Origin: Planctomycetaceae bacterium
Lineage (GTDB): Bacteria > Planctomycetota > Planctomycetia > Pirellulales > Pirellulaceae
Reading direction: 5' to 3'
DNA length: 7,284 nucleotides
NCBI GenBank assembly: GCA_024642765.1
Contig: JAHEAM010000191.1
Span: 1 to 7,284 of the forward strand
Shown here: in pieces, positions 1-4,799 of the stretch
Layout: each line of letters opens with the position of its first letter
Numbering within the stretch: position 1 is the first letter of the stretch
The notes under the pieces: model-generated
What the model saw: only the letters and a program-made list of their open reading frames with translations
Told to the model about the DNA's origin: nothing
The model's database searches: none
Made by a program: the position numbers and the translations under genes

Positions 1-114
1 TCGGCCCACGAATCACGCAACGGGCGAGAATTGTTAGCAGATGCAAGTGCAGCAGTCACAAAATTGATTCGGCGGGAAATGGAGGAGCCGAAAGGAATAG
101 GGCATGATCGATAG
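1..114 (+). CDS. C-terminal end of an unidentified protein (partial)
   Basis: Frame 1 is open from the first base to a TAG at 112-114 and gives 37 residues, beginning SAHESRNGRELLADAS and ending in a charged tail (REMEEPKG...). The stretch from about residue 7 to 28 looks like an amphipathic terminal helix with a regular spacing of Leu, Ala, Val and Ile. Codon choice resembles the neighbouring genes, and frame 2 is closed early by a stop. The gene starts outside the window and converges on devA. The closing helix is reminiscent of creatininase-type and other alpha/beta amidohydrolases, but 37 residues are too few to name a family. That this is a real gene end is likely but not proven; the function is unknown. 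Confidence 0.5.
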   Translation, partial: SAHESRNGRELLADASAAVTKLIRREMEEPKGIGHDR

Positions 115-202
115 CGTCAACTGAACAGTCAGAAGCGGAACTCAGTTCACGGCGGCACAGTCACTGGAGAAATGCTCTAAACCCTCAACTGAAGACACTT
201 GC
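115..202. other. Spacer between convergent genes, no clear terminator
   Basis: This 88-bp gap separates the plus-strand partial gene from the end of devA. It holds a weak dyad (AACTGA at 119-124 against TCAGTT at 142-147, 17-nt loop) and a 9-bp direct repeat TCAACTGAA (117-125 in part and again near 185-193). Neither arm is GC-rich and no T tract follows on either strand, so I do not call an intrinsic terminator. One must end transcription here or the two mRNAs overlap. Confidence 0.4.
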
Positions 203-901
203 CTATCCACTGTCTTTCACAATGCACCCGTCCTCCAGTTGCAGGATGCGGTCCGCCAAATCCAGAATTCGGTTGTCGTGGGTGACCATGACGGTTGTCG
301 TTCCTCGAACCTCACCCAAACGCTTGAGCAGTTGCACCGTTTTCATTCCTGAGTCCTTATCCAATGCGGCAGTCGGTTCGTCGGCGAAAACGATTGCTGG
401 ATTTCCCACCAATGCACGGGCAACCGCAACGCGTTGTTTCTGGCCGCCAGACAACTTTGCCGGCATGTGATTCAGTCGATTCCCTAAACCAAGTTGCGTC
501 AGAATATGAGCTGACGCGCGATCGTATTCTTTCTGATTAGCTGTTCCGTGTACTTCAAGCCCCATTCGCACGTTTTGCATCGCAGTCAGACTTTCATGCA
601 GGTTATGGGCTTGAAAGATAAAGCCCAGCCGACGACGCATGGCATTGAGCTGACTGTCGGTTGCGCCTTGCAACTTCTGACCCAACAATTGGATGTTGCC
701 ATCCTGGACTTCTCGCAAACAGCCGATGAGAGTCAACAAAGTGGTTTTTCCAGAACCGGATGGTCCCATTAGAATCGTGAGTTGACCGAGCTTGATTTTT
801 AAATTGATGTCGAACAATGCCTGAAAACGGGCTTCACCCGAGCCGAACCAATGGTTCAGACCTTTGACGATTATCGGTTCCAATTGCTTGATCGTACTCA
901 T
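203..901 (-). CDS. devA: DevA-type ABC exporter ATPase
   Basis: This is the cytoplasmic ATP-hydrolysing subunit of the DevBCA exporter. From the chosen ATG the protein has 232 residues, the normal size for a DevA/LolD/MacB-class ATPase. All motifs are intact: Walker A GPSGSGKT (about 46-53), Q-loop Gln in FIFQAHNL (97), signature LSGGQKQR (150-157), Walker B IVFADEP (170-176), D-loop AALD (178-181) and switch His in VTHD (208). The N-terminal segment, with an IIVKGLNHWFGSGE-type strand, is typical of DevA. I start at 901 because an upstream in-frame start at 973 would only add the tail of devC read in another frame. The gene follows devC after 25 bp and is the last of the operon; only a weak AGAAG lies before the start. 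In heterocyst-forming cyanobacteria DevBCA exports envelope glycolipid; the cargo here is unknown. LolD or MacB-type ATPase is the alternative name, but the DevC and DevB partners decide for DevA. Confidence 0.93.
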   Translation of the reverse strand: MSTIKQLEPIIVKGLNHWFGSGEARFQALFDINLKIKLGQLTILMGPSGSGKTTLLTLIGCLREVQDGNIQLLGQKLQGATDSQLNAMRRRLGFIFQAHNLHESLTAMQNVRMGLEVHGTANQKEYDRASAHILTQLGLGNRLNHMPAKLSGGQKQRVAVARALVGNPAIVFADEPTAALDKDSGMKTVQLLKRLGEVRGTTTVMVTHDNRILDLADRILQLEDGCIVKDSG

Positions 902-926
902 GCTGGCTTCTGCTAATAAACAACGT

Positions 927-2099
927 CTAAAAAAGGTCCGCCGGATCCGCGTTAGCCAGTTTTCGCATCGCAATCAGTCCAGACAACGCACAACTTCCAA
1001 CCGTGCCGACAAAAACCAGCACGGCACGTGTGGGATTCATCGCGATCGGCAGCCCGGTCGCTTCGGCCATGACCGTATAGATGCCAAGTGCAACCAACAA
1101 CGCTGGGATGAAGCCCGCGACGGCGAGGATGATTGCTTCTTCAAAAATGATGCTGCGAAAATAGCGTTGGTTGTAGCCCATCGCTTTGAAGGTGGCGTAT
1201 TCCCGTAAATGATCGGCGACGTCAGTGGAAAGAATCTGGTACACAATCACGATGCCAACGATGATTCCAATGATGACTCCCATGCCAAAGATCAATCCGA
1301 CTGGACGGACTGTCGTCTGGTATGCAACGTCTTGCTCAATCGCTGCGTCGAGTGATCGGATCTCCAGTGATTGGGCACTCAAGGCGCTGCGTATTCGATC
1401 GGCGACGATACCCGGATCCTCATCCTCGCCAACTTTCAGCAGGATATGATTTGGAGCACCGGAAAACCGGGCAGGAAAGAGTCGCATGAATGTCTGGTCA
1501 GACACAACCATGAACCCGTCACCCGAAAAGCCGCCGCCAAAAGAGACAGTTCCGACAACCGCAAGCTGCTGGTTGTTGGCTTCTAAAATGACCGGGGCAT
1601 TGAGAGTTGCTTTCGAAAGCTGCCCCGGCTCTAATCCGCGCGCGAAGCGATCAAGCAATACGTTGTTCGCAAGCTTGAGAGAACTGACATCACCAATTGC
1701 AGAACCAAAAAATGATTGTCGGGCCGGATCAATTCCAATCGTATTGAATTCAATTATCGTTCCGTTGTCGTTTTGCCATTTCGTCATTCCCACGAACAGG
1801 GGACAGGCTTCGGTTACACCGGGAACACCCAAAGCCTGAAACATTCGACGCCGTGCTACATTCGAACCATCATTCAAACCATTGGCATCCGAAGCCGAAA
1901 TCATGATGTCCGCATTGAATCCACTATAAGTGACTCGTGTCGCTTCACTAAATGCACTCATCATGCCCAGTTGAACGAAAACCAGGATACAAGCGAAGGC
2001 GACTCCTGCCGCCGCAGCGGCGAACCTCAACCTGTTGGAAACGAGTTGCAACCAACCGAGCGGCAATCGTCCCAGGAATCGCCTAAGAAATCTGGTCAC
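927..2099 (-). CDS. devC: DevC-type ABC exporter permease (FtsX/MacB fold)
   Basis: This inner-membrane subunit of the DevBCA exporter has 390 residues, normal for the family. The N-terminus (LGWLQLVSNRLRFAAAAAGVAF...) and the C-terminus (MRKLANADPADLF) match the DevC pattern. Transmembrane segments are visible at about 26-48, 267-290, 319-343 and 358-379, with a large periplasmic domain between the first and second, as in MacB/FtsX-type permeases. The conserved cytoplasmic stretch HLREYATFKAMGY (about 297-309) sits after TM2 and is where these permeases contact the ATPase. The start is GTG, overlapping the stop of devB in a GTGA arrangement; GAGG at 2107-2110 sits 7 nt before the GTG and supports it. 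The overlap implies translational coupling. Such mechanotransmission transporters act from the periplasmic side with a HlyD-like adaptor; the substrate cannot be read from the sequence. Confidence 0.93.
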   Translation of the reverse strand: MTRFLRRFLGRLPLGWLQLVSNRLRFAAAAAGVAFACILVFVQLGMMSAFSEATRVTYSGFNADIMISASDANGLNDGSNVARRRMFQALGVPGVTEACPLFVGMTKWQNDNGTIIEFNTIGIDPARQSFFGSAIGDVSSLKLANNVLLDRFARGLEPGQLSKATLNAPVILEANNQQLAVVGTVSFGGGFSGDGFMVVSDQTFMRLFPARFSGAPNHILLKVGEDEDPGIVADRIRSALSAQSLEIRSLDAAIEQDVAYQTTVRPVGLIFGMGVIIGIIVGIVIVYQILSTDVADHLREYATFKAMGYNQRYFRSIIFEEAIILAVAGFIPALLVALGIYTVMAEATGLPIAMNPTRAVLVFVGTVGSCALSGLIAMRKLANADPADLF

Positions 2100-3337
2100 G
2101 GAGAGTCCTCAACCGAAATTCGACCAGTGACTTCCAAATTCGTGAGCCGCGCTGCGCGTTTTGAAGAATCATCATCGAGTTTCACTGTCACCCTGATGAC
2201 ACGTGCATCGGTGTTAGCCGCCGGATCGTCTCGGACAATCGTTTGACGTTCTACGGCGAATCCAATTTCGCAGACGATCCCGAACAGTGATGTCGTCAGC
2301 GGATCTGCCGATAGTTCGACGTGTTGACCAACAACAATGAATCCTATCTCGGACTGGTAGACTTCCAATTCAGCGGTCATTTGCTGCACATTTCCAATAT
2401 CCAAAATGCCTTTGGCTCCGGGTTTCTCACCAGGTCTGGCGTAGATGTCGAGAATCGTTCCAGTGACTGGGGCTGTCACAATGCCTCGTGCGAGGTCATG
2501 TTTGACGCGATTCAAGTCGGCGATGGCTGCGTCAAGTTTTCGCGCCGCGACGGCGACATCGGGTTGCGTTTCCAACTCTTGCGAAGTGAATCGGGTGGCG
2601 GTAGCCTCGGCCTTGGCGACATCCTTACGAGATTGGGATAACGCAGCAGAGGCCTGATCCAATTCCGACTGAGATATTGCATTTTGATCTTTCAACGTTT
2701 TCATTCGCTCGTAATCTCGCAAAGCCAATGCTTCGCCGGCCGTTGCGCGATCAAGTGCAGCTTGTGCTTCGCCAAGACCTGCACCAATCGACATTCGTAT
2801 TTGCTCGAGGGCCGTTCGCTGAAGCGCAACATTTGCTTCAGCCGACGCCAACGCCGATTCAAGGCTGGCTCGATTATCGAGGAGAGCGAGGGTTTCTCCT
2901 CGTTCAACCCGGTCGCCAATCTCGACTTTGATTTGGTCAATCCGCGCGTCGCCAGCACCGAATGGCGGCGAGATCGTGATGACTTTACCTTCCGGAACAA
3001 GTCGTCCCAAAGCCACGACGCTTCGAATCGTTGCCTGCTCGGGTTCTGTTTTGACAGTTTGCTCAACGGGAACTGCGATTGGATTGTTGGTACCGCCGCC
3101 AGGTTTGAGTCCGGTCACTTGCAGGAAATAGCGCAAGGCCGGCGGTTGGACATAGATTCCAACGACAGCTCCGGTGAACAGAAGCAACGGAACGAACGCC
3201 AGCAGATAAAAGCGGGGAAGCCTCCGGCGGCACGGCGGCTTATTGCCGGATGGCGAGCCGTCGTGCCTAACAACGTCGAGCGGCAATTCACTGTCTGCAA
3301 TATCAGACTGAGACTCAGTCTTGTCGCTGGTTTTCAT
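2096..3337 (-). CDS. devB: DevB-type HlyD-family periplasmic adaptor
   Basis: This membrane fusion protein should link the DevCA pump to an outer-membrane channel. From the ATG at 3337 it has 413 residues. In order: a hydrophilic, Pro/Arg-containing cytoplasmic N-terminus (1-42); one membrane anchor (about 43-64); the first half of a lipoyl-like domain with SVVALGRLVPEGKV and the IGDRVERGETLALLD turn (about 105-155); a long Ala/Gln/Glu-rich alpha-helical hairpin (about 156-282); the second lipoyl half IVTAPVTGTILDIYARPGE (286-304); then beta-barrel and membrane-proximal regions. The helical hairpin is the part that docks on TolC-like channels. An in-frame TTG two codons upstream is also possible, but GGAG at 3345-3348 lies 7 nt before the ATG and too close to the TTG. 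It is the first gene of the operon; the stop overlaps devC by 4 bp. No TolC-like gene is in the window, so the channel must be encoded elsewhere. Confidence 0.92.
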   Translation of the reverse strand: MKTSDKTESQSDIADSELPLDVVRHDGSPSGNKPPCRRRLPRFYLLAFVPLLLFTGAVVGIYVQPPALRYFLQVTGLKPGGGTNNPIAVPVEQTVKTEPEQATIRSVVALGRLVPEGKVITISPPFGAGDARIDQIKVEIGDRVERGETLALLDNRASLESALASAEANVALQRTALEQIRMSIGAGLGEAQAALDRATAGEALALRDYERMKTLKDQNAISQSELDQASAALSQSRKDVAKAEATATRFTSQELETQPDVAVAARKLDAAIADLNRVKHDLARGIVTAPVTGTILDIYARPGEKPGAKGILDIGNVQQMTAELEVYQSEIGFIVVGQHVELSADPLTTSLFGIVCEIGFAVERQTIVRDDPAANTDARVIRVTVKLDDDSSKRAARLTNLEVTGRISVEDSP

Positions 3338-3344
3338 TCGCAAA

Positions 3345-3348
3345 CTCC
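3345..3348 (-). promoter_or_regulatory. Ribosome binding site of devB
   Basis: GGAG on the minus strand, 7 nt before the ATG at 3337. It decides between that ATG and the in-frame TTG at 3343, which would lie only one base from the GGAG. Confidence 0.65.
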
Positions 3349-3357
3349 GGTTCGATT

Positions 3358-3405
3358 GACAACCCCAAGGTGGCGACAGCTGTTTTAGCGGTGTAATGGG
3401 TTGTC
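3358..3405. repeat. 8-bp inverted repeat enclosing an 8-bp palindrome in the devB leader
   Basis: GACAACCC (3358-3365) and GGGTTGTC (3398-3405) are perfect inverted arms separated by 32 bp. Near the centre lies the perfect palindrome ACAGCTGT (3376-3383). If the proposed -10 box is right, the distal arm straddles the transcription start and the rest lies in the 5' leader. It could act as a pair of operator half-sites or as a long-range RNA hairpin close to the ribosome binding site. Only the symmetry is seen; the role is inferred. Confidence 0.45.
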
Positions 3406-3406
3406 T

Positions 3407-3434
3407 ATTTTATCTCCAGTTTTAGCTTAGGCAA
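3407..3434 (-). promoter_or_regulatory. Candidate sigma70-type promoter of devBCA
   Basis: On the minus strand TAAAAT (3412-3407) matches the -10 consensus at five of six bases. TTGCCT (3434-3429) matches the -35 consensus at four of six, with a 16-bp spacer. Transcription would start near 3400, giving a leader of about 60 nt before devB. It is the best pair I find in the gap, but it was found by eye. The -35 box overlaps the inverted repeat at 3421-3452. Confidence 0.4.
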
Positions 3435-3452
3435 AAAGTTGACTAAGCTAAA
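3421..3452. promoter_or_regulatory. Perfect 10-bp inverted repeat, likely operator upstream of devB
   Basis: TTTAGCTTAG (3421-3430) and CTAAGCTAAA (3443-3452) are exact reverse complements separated by 12 bp. The element lies between the stop of the DHFR-like gene and devB and covers the proposed -35 region, as expected of a repressor site. An intrinsic terminator for the DHFR-like gene is less likely: the arms have only 4 G/C in 10 and no T tract follows in the direction of transcription. The half-site core recurs once as TTTTAGC at 3383-3389. I do not recognise the site as that of a named regulator family. Confidence 0.55.
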
Positions 3453-3472
3453 CATGAGAATTTGGAACGGCA

Positions 3473-3961
3473 CTAAATCCGAAACATCCGCTTCATGACG
3501 TAGCCGTCACGTTTGACTTCGTCGACGAGATCAAAGCTTCCATCGTTCCAAGCTGAAAATTTCAAATCACCAGACAATGGCGTATTCGAAAAATACAAAT
3601 CGAGAACGGCAGCGTGCGGCAGGAATAAATCAAACAGAGTCGCACCGCCGACGATCGCAAAATCGTCGCTGGAACCCAAGTGTTTTTTGACAACCGCCTC
3701 TATTTCGGAACAAGCCTTCAGTTTCGACTTTGGTAAATTTGGATGGTTGTTTGAGCGCGTCAGGACAAAACCTTTCTTGTCGAGCGGTAGCAGCGAACTG
3801 AACGAAGAATGCCCAACCGCAATTCCGTCCGCTGTTTGGTAGGCATTGCGCAACGCACTTTGGAGACTGGGGTCAAGTCCCGAAAACCAATCGGTGTTCG
3901 CTTCAGTTGTCGAGCTACCAATTGTGTGTTGGTCATCGAGAGCGACAATTAGTTTGATCAC
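3473..3961 (-). CDS. Divergent dihydrofolate-reductase-like protein
   Basis: The protein has 162 residues, close to the 159 of E. coli FolA, and keeps the DHFR outline: MIKLIVALDDQHTIG at the N-terminus, a nucleotide-site strand IAVGHSSFSS (47-56), FVLTRS (65-70), FAIVGGATLFDLFLP (101-115) with the Gly-Gly of the NADPH site, and DLYFSNTPLSGDLKF (121-135). Hand alignment to FolA places Trp25 and Asp30 at the positions of Trp22 and catalytic Asp27, with the same 5-residue spacing. Other positions differ: His51 for Arg44, Lys62 for the folate-carboxylate Arg57, Phe110 for Tyr100. It may be a true but divergent DHFR, or a related pterin or RibD-C-type reductase. The GTG start is well supported by AAGGAG at 3970-3975, 8 nt upstream. 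It lies 93 bp after deoC and is probably co-transcribed with it. That it has the DHFR fold is fairly sure; its substrate is not. Confidence 0.78.
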   Translation of the reverse strand: MIKLIVALDDQHTIGSSTTEANTDWFSGLDPSLQSALRNAYQTADGIAVGHSSFSSLLPLDKKGFVLTRSNNHPNLPKSKLKACSEIEAVVKKHLGSSDDFAIVGGATLFDLFLPHAAVLDLYFSNTPLSGDLKFSAWNDGSFDLVDEVKRDGYVMKRMFRI

Positions 3962-3969
3962 TCAGTTGG

Positions 3970-3975
3970 CTCCTT
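3970..3975 (-). promoter_or_regulatory. Strong ribosome binding site of the DHFR-like gene
   Basis: AAGGAG on the minus strand lies 8 nt before the GTG at 3961. It is the best Shine-Dalgarno match in the window and fixes GTG as the start. Confidence 0.75.
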
Positions 3976-4054
3976 GTCTGGTTTGAGGGTAAATCGTAAG
4001 GCCTTGGCATTGGTGATTAACGGCCACGTTGAAAATTGGGTGATTCAAGCGTGC

Positions 4055-4753
4055 TCAATAACTTTTTGCGTCGACACCTTGTTGCGTCACAATTGCTTCT
4101 GAGGCGCTGGTCCCTAGACGCGTGGCACCAAGTTTCACTAAGCGTTCCGCCTGTGCAAAATCACGTACCCCCCCGGACGCCTTTACCCCGACAGCTCCCG
4201 AACAAACGCGGCGCATCAGTTCAATATCATGCTCGGTTGCGCCGACATAGTTGTAGTCCCCAGATAGTTGCTTGACAAATCCAAAGCCAGTCGAAGTTTT
4301 TACAAAATCCACTTGAACCTCTTCACATATCTTACAGAGTTTTTCTTTCGTCGCATCATCTTGCAAAAAATCTGTTTCAAAGATGACTTTGATGATAACA
4401 TTTCGCTTGTGTGCCGCCTCGACAACTGCAGCGATATCGCTCTTCACATATTCCCAATCACCCTGTACTACTTTGCCAATATTAACCACCATATCCAATT
4501 CTTGAGCGCCATTTTCTATGGCCCAGACCGATTCCGCGACTTTGATTTCTGTGGGATTACTGCCGTGTGGGAAGCCAATAACCGTTCCTACGAGCGTTTC
4601 GGAGTTTGCCAAAATGGTGGCCGCCAGCGGCACCGAATAGGGTTTCACACAGACACTTTTCAAGTTCAAGCGTTTTGCAAGTTCGCAGCCAACACGTATT
4701 TCAGAGTCGGTCATCGTGGGATGCAATAACGCATGGTCAATCATTCGTTCCAT
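4055..4753 (-). CDS. deoC: Deoxyribose-phosphate aldolase (DeoC)
   Basis: DeoC cleaves 2-deoxy-D-ribose 5-phosphate to glyceraldehyde 3-phosphate and acetaldehyde through a Schiff base, in the cytoplasm, as the last step of deoxynucleoside breakdown. From the chosen ATG it has 232 residues, like the short class (about 220). Hallmarks are MIDHALLHPTMT at the N-terminus, SVCVKPYSVPLA, VIGFPHGSNPTEIKVAE, ELDMVVNIGKV with the catalytic Asp87, VDFVKTSTGFG with the Schiff-base Lys152, and VGVKASGGVR with Lys191 (E. coli Asp102, Lys167, Lys201). After the Schiff-base strand about ten extra residues (roughly 159-170, FVKQLSGDYNYV) precede GATEHD. An in-frame ATG at 4822 would add 23 residues and overlap the kinase gene by 23 bp. 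I prefer 4753 because the family's homology begins there, although its ribosome site is weak (GGA about 7 nt upstream). The gap to the kinase is then 46 bp, allowing co-transcription. Confidence 0.93.
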   Translation of the reverse strand: MERMIDHALLHPTMTDSEIRVGCELAKRLNLKSVCVKPYSVPLAATILANSETLVGTVIGFPHGSNPTEIKVAESVWAIENGAQELDMVVNIGKVVQGDWEYVKSDIAAVVEAAHKRNVIIKVIFETDFLQDDATKEKLCKICEEVQVDFVKTSTGFGFVKQLSGDYNYVGATEHDIELMRRVCSGAVGVKASGGVRDFAQAERLVKLGATRLGTSASEAIVTQQGVDAKSY

Positions 4754-4799
4754 ATGTGATCCAAAGAAATGAAGCCGTTGTGGGAACTCACATTCTAAC

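Noticed and set aside
902..973. N-terminal extension of devA to an in-frame start at 973
   Set aside because: The 24 extra residues are Arg-rich, match no ABC ATPase N-terminus and overlap the end of devC in another frame.
2684..3388. A 234-codon plus-strand open frame opposite devB
   Set aside because: It is fully antisense to a gene with clear HlyD-family domains, and its product (rich in Arg, Ser, Cys, Phe without pattern) looks like a reverse-strand shadow.
3439..3444. Plus-strand -35-like TTGACT in the loop of the inverted repeat
   Set aside because: No -10 box lies 16-18 bp downstream, and transcription would run antisense into the DHFR-like gene.
3421..3452. Intrinsic terminator of the DHFR-like gene
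   Set aside because: The stem is AT-rich with a 12-nt loop and no T tract follows on either strand; an operator fits better.
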